Shown: positions 1 through 11,334 of the stretch, one piece after another
Layout: the number at the start of each line of letters is the position of its first letter
Position numbering within the stretch: position 1 is the first letter of the stretch
Assembly (NCBI GenBank): GCA_905182995.1
Contig: CAJJDP010000022.1
Span: forward strand, 319,488 to 383,487
Direction of reading: 5' to 3'
Length of the DNA stretch: 64,000 bases
Origin: Paramecium octaurelia
Lineage: Eukaryota; Ciliophora; Oligohymenophorea; Peniculida; Parameciidae
Notes under the pieces: model-generated
Database searches by the model: none
Told to the model about the DNA's origin: nothing
What the model saw: only the letters and a program-made list of their open reading frames with translations
Made by a program: the position numbers and the translations under genes

Positions 1-655
1 CAGTGTAAAATTAAAGCATATAAAAATACTATAACTGGAAGAACTAATAAATAATTTAAAACAAAACATAGAAATGATTCAAAAATTAGAAATTAAATAG
101 CAAAAGTAAAATGACAAAGAACTTTACCAAATCCTTATGATTAATTCTCCTAATGATCCTACTTATCAATTGTATTTGAATGATCAAAAATTATACCCAA
201 ATTAACTACATTCTTAACCTTTTGATTTCAAAGATAAGCTAAATTTTATATTATTTACAAATAATTAAGTGCTCGAAACTATTTCATTTGACATGGTCTA
301 TGTATAAAAATATAGTTAATCATTAGTAAATCGGCAACAATTGCTTTAATATTAATTAAAACCAATACAATCAGAATATCCAATTAAAATTTCTTGAGGA
401 ATCTAATGTTCCAATTATCTATGATTTCTAGTAATCTAAAAAATGTATTATAGGATTTAAATATTCTTTCATATGACAAGTGAATTGAAAAAAACAATAA
501 TCAAATCTTTGAAAGAAGAGATTTAGGAATTAGATTCTAAAATTTTAGATATGATAGAGATTATAAATAGAATGTTGGAACCGTTCTCTAATAAAGGATT
601 CAAATATTTAAGGTATTAGGGTATGATAGATAATGATACCATCGGCAAAAACAGA
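1..655 (+). repeat. Contig-end copy of part of the 1068-2287 gene
   Basis: This segment repeats 1362-2016 with no difference that I found by eye, at an offset of 1361 bases, and stops exactly at the N at 656. It carries the middle of the gene annotated at 1068-2287, including two of its short introns, but neither end. The simplest reading is that two overlapping contigs were joined by a one-base gap without merging, so this copy is redundant rather than a second gene. A real tandem duplication is possible but would not explain why the copy ends precisely at the N. Confidence 0.85.
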
Positions 656-656
656 N
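656..656. other. Assembly gap (single N)
   Basis: A lone N separates two pieces that overlap in content: 1-655 equals 1362-2016. Contig B appears to start at 657. The overlap probably runs from 657 to 2016 (about 1360 bases), with its left half outside the window on contig A. Confidence 0.85.
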
Positions 657-1032
657 ATTTATCCAAAAACAAGTTGCCTCCAACAACAATTACAAGTTAT
701 TAATAAAAAGAATCATATGAAAATGATGACGACGAAGATGAGAATACTGATGATGATGATGATGAGTTGATCGAAAAATACACCAGAATTATTGAGGAAA
801 TTAAATAAAGGAGGAGAAGAAGAAGACATAGATAAGGATTGAGTTCTGATGATGAAGATGATTTCAATTTTAGTAAATTTTAATAGAAATTTGGCTCATA
901 ATAAGGAAATTAAGGAGGTTACTATGATAGTAGATATGGTTATGGAGGGTATGGATAGTCTCAGACTATGATGAGCAGGGGATATCACGGCAGAGATAAA
1001 AGTGCAAGAGACTATTTAAATTAAAGAAGATG
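657..1032 (+). CDS. 3' end of a gene with an acidic, Gly-rich tail
   Basis: Only the C-terminal part of this gene is present, because the contig begins at 657. The frame runs to TGA at 1030-1032. It encodes a run of Asp/Glu residues (around 720-770), a basic Arg-rich patch (around 810-830), a second acidic patch, and a Gly/Tyr/Gln-rich tail with the motif GGYYDSRYGYGG. No enzyme motif is visible. Low-complexity acidic plus Gly-rich tails are common in RNA- or chromatin-binding proteins, but that is only a suggestion. The next gene begins 36 bases downstream on the same strand. Contig A should hold the 5' part left of this window. Confidence 0.6.
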
Positions 1033-1067
1033 AAAATTATTTATCACTTTAATATTATTATTTATTA

Positions 1068-2287
1068 ATGGAGTCTGATTTTCTATCGATTAAAGCAAGG
1101 GAAATAAACAAAAAAAAGTTGAGTCTCTTGTATTCATTGAAAAATCAGAATATTGAATAGAATGATTTGATTGATGATAACATCTACTTCATTAAAAAAC
1201 TTACAAGTGATCATCCATTAAAAGAAATTATAAAAGAATGTCAGAATAACGTAAGAGAGGGATTCTTAACTCCATTAACGAATGTATTATTAAAAAATAT
1301 TTCAGAGGTCCTCCATGTCTATTGAATTTACAGCCAACATGTTTGTTGAAGAAATATTAGACAGTGTAAAATTAAAGCATATAAAAATACTATAACTGGA
1401 AGAACTAATAAATAATTTAAAACAAAACATAGAAATGATTCAAAAATTAGAAATTAAATAGCAAAAGTAAAATGACAAAGAACTTTACCAAATCCTTATG
1501 ATTAATTCTCCTAATGATCCTACTTATCAATTGTATTTGAATGATCAAAAATTATACCCAAATTAACTACATTCTTAACCTTTTGATTTCAAAGATAAGC
1601 TAAATTTTATATTATTTACAAATAATTAAGTGCTCGAAACTATTTCATTTGACATGGTCTATGTATAAAAATATAGTTAATCATTAGTAAATCGGCAACA
1701 ATTGCTTTAATATTAATTAAAACCAATACAATCAGAATATCCAATTAAAATTTCTTGAGGAATCTAATGTTCCAATTATCTATGATTTCTAGTAATCTAA
1801 AAAATGTATTATAGGATTTAAATATTCTTTCATATGACAAGTGAATTGAAAAAAACAATAATCAAATCTTTGAAAGAAGAGATTTAGGAATTAGATTCTA
1901 AAATTTTAGATATGATAGAGATTATAAATAGAATGTTGGAACCGTTCTCTAATAAAGGATTCAAATATTTAAGGTATTAGGGTATGATAGATAATGATAC
2001 CATCGGCAAAAACAGAAATCACTGTTGTATTATTTTCTGATTATATAGCATCTATGTCTTATTAATCAATTATTTTGTTAAAAATATTTTATAAGTTATT
2101 TTTATTAGCAAATTTAAATTATCCAAAATAAGCGATTCTCGAATTGGCAAAGTAAGGAAATTTAATGAAATTAAAAAAGGAGTAATAATCATTTTATGTG
2201 AGAAATTAATCAATTTAATTTATTAAATCTTTAGCCTAAAAATTGTTTTTAATCATAACAACTAAACATAACTAAGAAAGTTGCTGA
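1068..2287 (+). CDS. Hypothetical protein with four short introns
   Basis: The start is the ATG at 1068 (MESDFLSIK) and the end is TGA at 2285-2287. Four introns restore one frame: 1284-1305 (22 nt), 1663-1687 (25), 1792-1814 (23) and 2024-2048 (25, starting GTT). Each removes a TGA or corrects the frame, which supports the model. The product is about 375 residues, rich in Lys, Glu and Gln, with likely helical or coiled stretches. No domain is recognised. Residues from 1362 to 2016 are repeated at 1-655 by the assembly seam, so a gene caller could report a false partial paralogue there. The intron choice is inferred, not proven. Confidence 0.6.
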
Positions 2288-2507
2288 ATCATAGTAAAAT
2301 CTAATGGAATGTGTTAGTTATGACAAAATATATAATAACAATTAAGTAAAATCAGATGAATAGGATCAAATGATTTAAATGAACATTACACAAATATAGG
2401 AGCAAAATAAGTAGAAGAAATTTATAGCTATTTTCCTTATATTTTATTAGAATCCAAATAGCATTTAATATGAATTGGAAATTTTCTATTTATATTTATA
2501 TTATTAA

Positions 2508-3651
2508 ATGAATTATCAACAAGAAAAAAGAAATTCAGTAATAAGATAAGAGAATGTGAGAGCCTCTTTGACTTAACCAATGTAATCACCTCAAAAATAG
2601 GAGATTGTCTAAAGTAATGAACGACATACTGGCTGCATTGAGAGGATGAGGGTACTCACACAAGAATTGCAAAGAATGACAGAAGCATTAAGGTAAAAAA
2701 ATGAAGATGTGATCTATTTGTAAAAAGAAGTCTAATATGCTAAACAAAATTATGTATTATATTGAAATTATTATTTAGTAAAATAATCAAGGCAATGAAG
2801 ACTTAATCTAAAAATTACAATTAGAGAGATAGAAGTTAGATTAATTCAAATAAATGAAGGATTAACAATTAGGCGAATTAGAAATAGAGTTAAATACAGT
2901 GCACAAAGAGTTGAAAGATGAAAGATTATAAAAGCTTGAGTATGTTGATCGTTATTAAAAATAATGTGATGAAGTAGTAAGATTGTAAAAAGAACTGGAA
3001 AAAGCAAAGCAATATGCTGTGAATCCATAAGAAATTGATTAATTGCATGGACATATTGATGATTTACAACATGAAAATGATGAATTAAGATCAAAGATGA
3101 ACAGTCTCTCAAACAAAGTTTAGCAATAATAGCAACAAATTGCAATTTTGGAAGACTAGCTAACTTAATAATAATCATTTCAGCCGTCAAAATAACCGCC
3201 CTCAGGACCAACCTCCTATTAATTGCCCTAAATGTAATATTAATAGTAGATCTAACCTCAAACCTCAAGCTATTAAAAGACAACTACTTATACTGTAGAA
3301 AATAAAGGAACTAATAAACCAACAGAAGTAAGGAAGTAAGTAGTTTCCACAGTCAACGGAAAGACAGATGTTTACGAATACTCTTCTGCATAAGACCCTC
3401 TAAATCCTAGGGAGTCAATAAGTTCTAAATTGGATTAGATTAATTAGAAAGTTAACTAGACTTATGAAGTGAGAAACTCATAATTATAAAACAATATATC
3501 GAGTTCTTAATTGCAAAGAGGATCTAAGTTTTTGCCTGAAGCATACCAAAAAGATTTCAATGATCTAAAAAGCAAAATTGAAACTAAGCCTGTAACAGAA
3601 TATAAAACCACAACTGTTACCAAAACCAACAATAAATATTAAAAATATTGA
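2508..3651 (+). CDS. Coiled-coil protein with Gln/Ser/Thr-rich tail
   Basis: The frame opens at ATG 2508 (MNYQQEKRNSVIRQ) and closes at TGA 3649-3651. One 25-nt intron starting GTATTATATTG (about 2748-2772) removes a TGA. The N-terminal two thirds carry long heptad-like helices rich in Leu, Lys, Glu and Gln (for example QKLEYVDRYQKQCDEVVRLQ), followed by a poly-Gln stretch. The C-terminal third is low-complexity Ser/Thr/Pro/Gln with the repeated pattern YKTTTVTKTNN. The product is about 370 residues. Such proteins are often cytoskeletal or basal-body components in ciliates, but nothing here fixes the role. The 220 bases upstream (2288-2507) are a plain AT-rich spacer and presumably hold the promoter. 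Confidence 0.75.
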
Positions 3652-3688
3652 AGAATATTAAAATATTCAGTATATATTTATCAAATCA

Positions 3689-5005
3689 TCATTTCATATA
3701 AGGTGATTAAACTTTACTAAAGTTTCTACTTGAAAGAAATCTATAAGAGATACTTCTGGATTATTTTGTCTTTGGAGTAAAAAATCCATTAGCTAATTAA
3801 ATTTATTTAGGATATGCATATGATGAGCTTTTTGAGGCCTATCTTGGTGATGAGTATAATATTGTGTTATTTGTCTTAGAAGGAGTCTTTTTAGTTGGCG
3901 ATATCAAAAGGTATTAACTCTGATGATGGTTTTAAGAAGAACAAGATTGAGTTGTATCTAATCTATAAATATTAATTGTTTAAGGCTATTAAACTATCTA
4001 TAATTATGGGCGATATTGGATAGTGGGCTGCTTGTGGATCTTGACTTTAAATATTTAAGAAATATTTGGTCTTTTTGAATCATCATATTGTAATAAACTT
4101 ACTACTATGTTTATTAAAGATTAAGAATAATAGTGATAGGCAGATCCCAAAATATTTAAAATTTGCTTATAATGAATAACTTCCTTATAAAAGTCTGTAT
4201 ACTTTGTTACATCTTAAAATTATTTGTAAAAATTCATTATTACCTTTACCACTCATTATTGACACTAAAAGTATTCCAAATGAATAAGAATCCTATTTGA
4301 AAGGGTCAGTTTATAACTAAGTCAAATGATTTTAATAATCCTTCATCTATTAAGGACTCAAAGATCTGTTTGAATTATAATTTCCTAACGTTTATGCATA
4401 ATTTGATAATAAATTTGGGACAGCTCCATAGTACTATGCTTACATAATTTCATACTAAAATTTTCACATTGTGGGCTTTATCAAAAAAGAGGCTGTCGAA
4501 GGTGATATTGGAGTGAAATTTATTCTTACTATCTAGATAAGCAAAGACAGTAGAAATTTATGTTATTAACTTGTAGAAATATTTTAATTACTTTCCAGAT
4601 AAACGACTCTTTAACATATTGTCCATTAAATTAATGATCCTTAAGAACCTTTGATAAATTTGTTGGTAGAAATTCATAATAAATTCGAAAATCTTTTATT
4701 GCTCCTTAAAATGTCTGCTCTTTAATTGTACAACCATAATATTATAATAAATTTTCATGTTACATTGACTTCCTTTTTATATGCCAAGAATTTATGATAT
4801 TTTCATCAATATCAATCAAAGAAATCTGATTTAATTTAAATCTTCTTACCTTTGAAAATATCCATTCATGTTGGTTTTATTTATTTTTCCATAATTAAAT
4901 CTATCCCAAATACTTATGTTGCTTACTGCCTACATATTTTAGTTAGTCTTTTAATAGATTTGATGTTATAGAGTTTTCACCTTCGAAAACTATGGTATTT
5001 CCCAT
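3689..5005 (-). CDS. Protein pseudokinase with possible N-myristoylation signal
   Basis: On the minus strand the frame starts with MGNTIVFEG (ATG at 5003-5005) and, after three or more introns of about 22-23 nt, ends at 3689 with a Ser/Lys-rich tail (SPTKKTPSK). The middle looks like a protein kinase fold. HSNITFDSLFFDKAHNVKIL stands where HRDLKPxNILL...VKI is expected, and SYSFGILLVSIMSGK matches subdomain IX of kinases. The catalytic HRD Asp and the DFG motif are absent (VKIL is followed by YYGAVPN), so it is probably catalytically dead. Gly at position 2 followed by NT fits an N-myristoylation site. The plus strand here also reads open over long stretches but is broken by TGA and was rejected. 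The exact intron set of the last third is uncertain. Confidence 0.55.
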
Positions 5006-5716
5006 TTTGAAATTTATTTTTTTAATTTAAACTGAAAACAATTATTAAATATATGATTATTCTAAACAAGTATTTGTTAGTAAAATCTTCAATCTACTTT
5101 CTATTTATCTTCTACTTATCAAGACTTGTTATTTTAGATCGATTTTTTTCAGTTGATCTTTGTACCCTTCATTTTTCTGCACAACTTTTGAGTTAAAAGT
5201 TTAAAGTGATTACTTACACTTTACCTTCAGAATAGTAGTTTAATTATCAATAATGAAAGGCTAAAATAAAATCCTTTAAATTCTATCATTTCTAATTTCT
5301 TCACTTTATATTAAAATAACCTAATTAATTAAGAGCTTTTTTAAACAGGTGTCCCTGAAAGAAATTATTATCAACTAAATCAATCAAACTTTATGATATT
5401 GATAAGAATGTTATAGTTTCAATAATTTTTTGAATTATGAACAAAAATATGATATTTTAGGTTAATTTTCACTTTTGGCAAAACAATACTCTACATCAGA
5501 AACTTTTTAATTGAATCATCATTGTTGAACAACTCACATTATGCACCTCAAAGCGATTAAAAACAATCATTATACTTTTTGGACAATGACATTTTTTTTA
5601 AATAATTTAATGATAAAATAAATAATGAAATTTTTTCCCTTTTTTTGATACAGGAGGTATTATAAAGCATATTTATCTCCACAACTGAGCAATTCTATTA
5701 TATATTTTTATATTCT
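5006..5716. other. Spacer without a supported gene
   Basis: About 710 bases of AT-rich DNA lie between the minus-strand pseudokinase start and the plus-strand gene at 5717. Several frames stay open for 50-80 codons on either strand, but none has a start, intron pattern or composition I trust. It probably contains the divergent promoters of the two neighbours. Confidence 0.4.
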
Positions 5717-6429
5717 ATGAATTTTTTCTAATCACAGCCACCTGTTTATGATAAAATATTAAAAACTCACCAAAATCATATCAGGTAAAATTTTTTGATT
5801 CATTTTAAAACTTTTATAAACAGTAAATTTAGAAGCAAAGGATAAATACAAAATAAAGAACTAGGATCAAAATTGATTAAATAAACAAAGAAATTCAATT
5901 TTAGAAGAACGAAGAGAACTATTTTAAGGAGACAGTTCAGATTTTTATTCGTTAATTAAAAAACAATTGTTATGAAAAAATAGAAAAAAGATGGAAATAT
6001 TTAAAATTGCTTTATTGATGATGAAAATAAATTACACATTGTTTAAGAAACCTTTCTTAATATCACTAACTAACTAAAGATTTATTCTAGTTTAGACAGA
6101 TATAACACCCCTCCTGTTCCCAACTTATTGAGTTAGCTTATATTTAGATTTCATTAAAAACTCTAGAATTACTTGAAAATGGAATCTTGAAACCTTAAAC
6201 TGGATTTATTAATGGACTACTTCACTAAGAATTTTCAATTATCTTTTATGAGTGTTGAAAAGCTAACAGAATTAAGAGGTTATTATAATGGATGAGATAT
6301 GAAACAAATTTTAAAAGCAATGTTAGCCAAAAAATAACCAATTGAACATTGAAGTTTTAGAAGAAATTATTTGATCTTAGAGAAACCTTTAATAATAGTT
6401 AGAATCAAAACTCTTTAAAATCAAAATGA
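5717..6429 (+). CDS. Hypothetical protein, intron-containing model
   Basis: The frame starts at ATG 5717 (MNFFQSQPPVYDKILK). It runs through a basic stretch (TKKFNFRRTKRTILRRQFRF) and a region containing FIDDENKLHIVQETFLN and RYNTPPVPNLL. Introns of roughly 35, 27 and 33 nt, all GT...AG, keep one frame as far as TGA 6427-6429 and give an ending NNSQNQNSLKSK. The product is about 190-200 residues with no recognised domain. Without these introns the same strand shows three TGAs, so a decayed gene is the alternative. The introns proposed here are longer than those seen elsewhere in the window, which lowers confidence. Confidence 0.35.
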
Positions 6430-6936
6430 TTCATAGATAATTGAAATCTCCTCTCTAACTAATTGAAAGAACTAAGGGGAAAATTAAAAGATCGTAGAAC
6501 AAACCCAAAAAGTTTTACATAAATTAACACAAGGCTAATTTGTTGTTATGGGTCTAAGAATTTTATATATTTTTCAAAATTTGAAAATGGTAGATTTGTT
6601 TAAAGGAGAAGGGATAAAACTAAATTTGAAGATTTCTTCTTAAACCTTTTAGTTTTTGAGATTTTTTTTAAGTAGCTTATGAGTAATAGAGATCTAAAAA
6701 TAAATATATCAAACTTAAAAAGTATGTTTAAAGAAATTTAGTCTAAAAATTACAATTAGATTATAAAGAATAGATGGTATTTTTAAGTTCAATGATTAAA
6801 TTATATCTTATTAATTTTCAAAAATCCCTATAGTTCCCATAATCAAACAGCACTCTTGTAAAAATATTATCAGTTGTCATACCTAAATCAACCCTTTTTT
6901 ATATAATGGTTTATGCTTCAACTGATTCTTTATTTT
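6430..6936. other. Unresolved coding-like stretch
   Basis: This is 500 bases between the gene at 5717 and the 3' end of the thioredoxin-fold gene. One plus-strand frame reads coding-like around 6500-6650 (HKLTQGQFVVMGLRILYIF) but has no start and meets TGA on both sides. It may be further exons of the preceding gene or gene debris. I cannot support a model. Confidence 0.3.
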
Positions 6937-9559
6937 TCAGAATAAAAAAACAATTGTTACAATAATCAACATAACCCTAAATAATGTAGTAATTAATACA
7001 TTTGTTCTGTAAATTCCTGGTTTTGCATTTACTGCTATATATCGAGGTCCTTCTGATCCAATAGAACACCCATCGCAACTGAATTAATGAATCTGGGAGG
7101 GTTTTTGACCTTCTAAAAGTTTTCTGTTTTTTCCCATTTTGTGTAAATCTACATCATGTAAGACCGATTCATCTTGAAGAGGACCATTTATAAATATTAA
7201 TGTATCTTGATATTTATACATATCCATTCCTTTTTTTTCTACATCAATAAATTCAGCACATTCTGTACAAACATGTTCATTCTTAAAATAACAGTAATAT
7301 TATTTATGATCTTTTGAAATATCTTTATAACAAACTGCACATTTATTTCCTGGATATGGAATAGAGATTGTTTATTAGATTTATTTACTTATAATCCAAC
7401 GATCCTCTGGGATGATTTAAAAGATTCTATCTAGTAATTTATTAAAATCTTCTTCTTGTTTATCCCTAATATAGTAATTTAAATAGATGTTGTCAAAGAA
7501 AATATCGTTGCCAACTTTCTAGACTTCAAAGTCAAGTTTTAACTGGATAACTCTGTGTTTATCAATTGATAATAAATATTCTTTAAAATCCTCCTTTAAT
7601 ACTATTTGTTTAATTGAATTCACTCTTTGTTCCTTGATTGGTACTTTAACCTGATTCAAATTAATATCCTTTTCCTCTTCGTTTACTAATTGTTATATTG
7701 ACCTTTCTAAATTTATTGGGCAGTTTGTGTATTTAATAAACCCAGATTTATCGACAATTATTAAATGTGGAACCTATTAAACTGCATATAAAGATGTGTC
7801 AGTTAGAAAAGCCCGTTTCTTATAGTACATTGATAGATGGCCTTAGAGTTCTTAGTTTTATTCTAAAAATTCTACATATTCTTTTTCCTCCCCTATATTA
7901 AGTGCTACACATTTAACGATTTTACTCCAAGATTCATTATTTTTTTCAATGAGTTTATCAATATTTCTTAGTTAAGCTATGCAATCCTAATTGCATTACC
8001 AATAAATTATTATTAATACTTATCCTTTGGAATGAAAAATATTTTCATTATCTTAAGTTTCAAATTTCTTGTAATTTAGAATAGGTGCAAATCTCCTCCC
8101 TGGACCAAGAGTTACTTCAGAACGTAGCTCTTCAATTATTTTATTAATCTATTTGCCTAATTCAAAGTTCAGACTAAAATAATCAATGTTTGGTTTTGAT
8201 TCCTCAAGTCCATCATAAAAATTTGCAAGACTGAGTCCTTTTATCGAAGCCTTTTGGACTTCAGTATCATGTATCACAATTTTTTGGATATTAGAATCCC
8301 AGGAAATAGATTTTTTTATTATAGGTTTGTATTTAATTTTTACACCCTATCTAGCAAAGGCGATTAGAATTCTATTTTGAATAACATCGCTCAAATTCAC
8401 AACATCTGATTTCAGTACAATTCGCAAGTGTTCAGGTATTTAATTCCAAACCTATTACATAAACTAATCTAAAATTTCCATTTCTTCCTCAGTAATTTTA
8501 TACTTCAATTCAAGTTGAGATATATCTGAGATCATAAAGCTCCCATCAGGTTGTTATTGCCTGATTCTCCTCAAAGTAACCTAGAATTTAATCTGAAATC
8601 CTAAATTTTTTAGAACCTTTTGTGTATCTTAGAGAATTTGTTTTAACACTTTTACTTGCTCTTTTATCATGTTATTCACATTCTATGATTATACTTGATT
8701 ACCCTCAACATTTTATTTCTAATTCTCTATTTTGAGATTTGCTTATATAGATAATTCTCCTGGATTTGAACCATCTACTTTTGACATTTCTATTTTAATT
8801 AATTCATCTAAATCTACTTCAAAGTGATAACCTATATGAAGTATTTTACCATTTTTTCCAATTATGACAACAATTGGCAACCCCTCTATGTTTATCATAT
8901 CTAGAAATTAATGATTTCCTTATTTATTCTTTATTAATTTGTAATGATTCATACATTCCCATTTCTTTTTAGTAACTAGTTAAATAATCTCTTCTGAAGA
9001 AGATTTCAATGAAATTGCCACAAGTTTTATTTTATCATGCCATTCATTTCTCTTCTGATACAATCCAATCAATTCATCAATAGGACCACTATTTTCTATA
9101 ACAATGTTATCCTATTATAATTGAATTTATTACCCAAATATTTATTATATATAAAAAATCACTTTGTATTTCTAATTATACTTATCCTTGTATTATATTC
9201 ATATTGTCATTTTGTTTTATGACTGGTTCGATACCTGAAATTTTCTTAATCTAATCCCCAATTTCATATTTTGGTTGAATTTAATCAAAGAATTTCAACA
9301 TCTGTTCATATTCAATTGGATCTAAATCTTTTTTTTAGCATTTCACTTTCTCGGTCATTTATTGATACAATTCAGAGTCCGATGCTTTTAATCGATTCTT
9401 GCTGGTGTATGTTTTTAGAACTTGGATACTAAAAAATAAAAAATTATCTACTCATCCTATCGTTTTTTTGCCATAAATTTGGTTACCTCTTTGATATTCA
9501 AATAAGTAGGAAGTTATGCAATAAATTGTTTCCCTAATTTGGATTTGTTTTAATTCATA
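6937..9559 (-). CDS. Tandem thioredoxin-fold (nucleoredoxin-like) protein with C-terminal zinc-binding domain
   Basis: The start is ATG 9557-9559 (MNQNKSKLGKQF) and the stop is TGA at 6937-6939. There is at least one 23-nt intron close to the 5' end, around 9430-9455. Two similar thioredoxin-like domains follow. The first (about 9190-8750) has IEGLPIVVIIGKNGKILHIG. The second (about 8060-7600) has IIIYWQCNQDCIAQLRN and YAVQQVPHLIIVDKSGFIKY. This is the nucleoredoxin/TlpA pattern. Domain 1 lacks cysteines at the active site, and domain 2 has W-x-C-x3-C instead of WCxxC, so redox activity may be altered or lost. The C-terminal part has Cys pairs (KCAVCYKD, HVCTECAEF, SCDGCS) that look zinc-binding, and it ends in a hydrophobic helix (VLITTLFRVMLIIVTIVFLF), suggesting a membrane anchor. 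The product is about 860 residues. The exact substrate cannot be told. Confidence 0.65.
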
Positions 9560-9752
9560 ATTTATTAATAATAATAATAATGATATTCAATAATAAGAAC
9601 AAATTTCAATTTCCAATTTTAGATATACTAAAGTCTTTATAGCTTTACTTGTGTGTAGGGATTATTAAAATTATCAAGAAAATATTTTACGAAAGTATAT
9701 CTATATTATGAAATAATTCTACTTCAATAATTGCCTTCAATGAATCAAATAA

Positions 9753-10117
9753 TCACATTAATTATTACATAATTACAAGATTACTTTGAATAATATTATT
9801 AAAATTTACATAATAAAGAAATTTTAATAGAGTAAATATCTAATGAGATTTTTTTTTTATCTAAATTATTTATGGTTAGTAAAATCGATTTTGGTGACAT
9901 GCTTTCATATAGTTTTTCAATTAAGGTTTATTGTACTAATATTAAGATGTAACATGATCCCCAAGTTTTAAGTTACCCTAAATATAACAACATTTTTAAT
10001 TAATTTAAGTTTCATCTTCACTTTCTCCATTTATGGTAGAGGGAAGTATTAGTTTTTAACAATGAGGATCCCCTGACAATGGATATATACTACTCTACCT
10101 GCCTCACTATTTCTCAT
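9753..10117 (-). CDS. Small hypothetical protein
   Basis: The start is ATG 10115-10117 (MRNSEAG). A 25-nt intron beginning GTAGAGTAG and ending CAG follows after about six codons, and the frame then stays open to TGA 9753-9755. The product is about 112 residues, with INGESEDETQINQKCCYIQG and LKNYMKACHQNRFYQP. No domain is recognised. Its start lies downstream of the membrane-protein gene ending at 10463, leaving a 345-base spacer. Confidence 0.45.
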
Positions 10118-10462
10118 ATGAACTCATCACTCATAATTTAGAATAAACATTATATATAGTTTCATAGAATTACTTGTTATATCATCATTAGTTATCATTT
10201 GATAATAGGATTTATCTCAAATATAGATAAATTCTAGTTAATATAAGCAACTTTATTGTTATTTGTATAGAAATAGCGTTACATTATGCTGCTAAAGTAA
10301 ATGTTCCATTTTTAGTTTTTCTTTTATTAGAATTTATTTGATAATTCAAAGCCAATATAAATATATTTGCAATCAAATATCCTAAATTATTTTATATAAT
10401 AACTAATTTAGGGAAAAAATTAATAGCGTTAATGATAATTCATATAAAAATATAAAGAATAT
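10118..10462. other. Spacer, no gene seen
   Basis: 345 bases of AT-rich sequence between two minus-strand genes. It presumably includes the promoter of the small gene at 9753-10117 and the 3' region of the membrane-protein gene. No structured RNA or repeat was noticed. Confidence 0.5.
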
Positions 10463-11313
10463 TCAAGGTCCAAGCATTATACAACAAAACCAATATGCCG
10501 TACCTTTACTTCGGTCAAATGGTTCATATAAAAAGGATTCTGAATCTATAAGAAGCTTTAATGAGGGTAAAAGACAGTGAGTTGCTCCCCAAAAACATAA
10601 ATTTACAATAATTAATAAAATTGAAGAATCATACATTGCTCCTTCCTTAAAATAAAATTTTTGAATTACCACTTAATATATTTTTCTATTTTGTTTGTAT
10701 TCATGAACAGCAGTTTAGCATTCTTCGTTTGTAATTGTAATGATGGCTTATATTGCCATCAATAATAAACCAACCCAAGAAAGAAGCCGAGTCAAGACGG
10801 CAAAATTTCTAACATAAATACCTAAACAAGCCCAACACATATCTTAAGAATAAATAAATAAAACTACTTAAATTTCCAAATTTTTCACTAGGCATTTTAC
10901 CAAAACAATATATACCGAGCATGGCTAAGAAAATTAAGCCTATCACACCACAATAAAGTAATATAATTATGAATGGGAGTGTAACCTTGTTATTTTTATT
11001 AGAATACTAGTGCATTTGCCATGGAAGTATCACTAACATTTGAATCAGTCGTAGTAGTATTATCAGTAGTAGTAGTGTTATCCGTAGTAGTAGTGTTATC
11101 GGTAGTAGTAGTGTTGTCGGTAGTAGTTTATTATGCTACTAAAAAATTGATTTAATCTAGTGATTAATCAGGATCATAAAAGAGTAACCGTGCATTTGTA
11201 TATTCGATGGGTGGGCAAATGTCATATGTATAAGTGGTGTAAAACAATAAATCATAAATGATTAGAGCTATAAAGACAACGACAATAAGACAATAGTACG
11301 ATATCAATCCCAT
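10463..11313 (-). CDS. Small multi-pass membrane protein with Thr/Asp/Asn repeat
   Basis: The start is ATG 11311-11313 (MGLISYYCLIVVVFIALIIY, an uncleaved hydrophobic N-terminus) and the end is TGA 10463-10465. A luminal-type segment carries a TTTTDN repeat encoded by an 18-bp minisatellite. Further hydrophobic segments follow (LPFIIILLYCGVIGLIFLAM, RLLSWVGLLLMAI, SSILLIIVNLCFWGATHC). Two introns (22 and 25 nt) that end in AAG rather than TAG connect the frames. The product is about 270 residues with roughly four membrane spans and a Thr-rich extracellular loop open to O-glycosylation. No family is recognised. Only 21 bases separate its start from the end of the carboxypeptidase gene. Confidence 0.6.
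11048..11128 (-). repeat. 18-bp minisatellite encoding TTTTDN
   Basis: About four and a half copies of an 18-bp unit (minus-strand sense ACTACTACTACCGATAAC with silent third-base variants) lie inside the membrane-protein gene. The unit length is a multiple of three, so copy-number change keeps the frame. Confidence 0.85.
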
Positions 11314-11334
11314 TTGAAATAAAATTAATATAAT

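Noticed and set aside
2846-3283. Minus-strand frame of 145 codons
   Set aside because: It lies opposite the coiled-coil gene; its hydrophobic Ile/His-rich composition is the usual antisense image of Gln/Asn/Lys-rich coding DNA.
4250-4800. In-frame TGA as a selenocysteine or reassigned codon
   Set aside because: TGA ends all well-supported genes here, and the frame in question is a shadow.
3652-5005. Long plus-strand coding-like readings opposite the pseudokinase
   Set aside because: They contain in-frame TGAs and lack a start. The minus strand gives one frame with fitting short introns and kinase-like motifs, so the plus readings are shadows.
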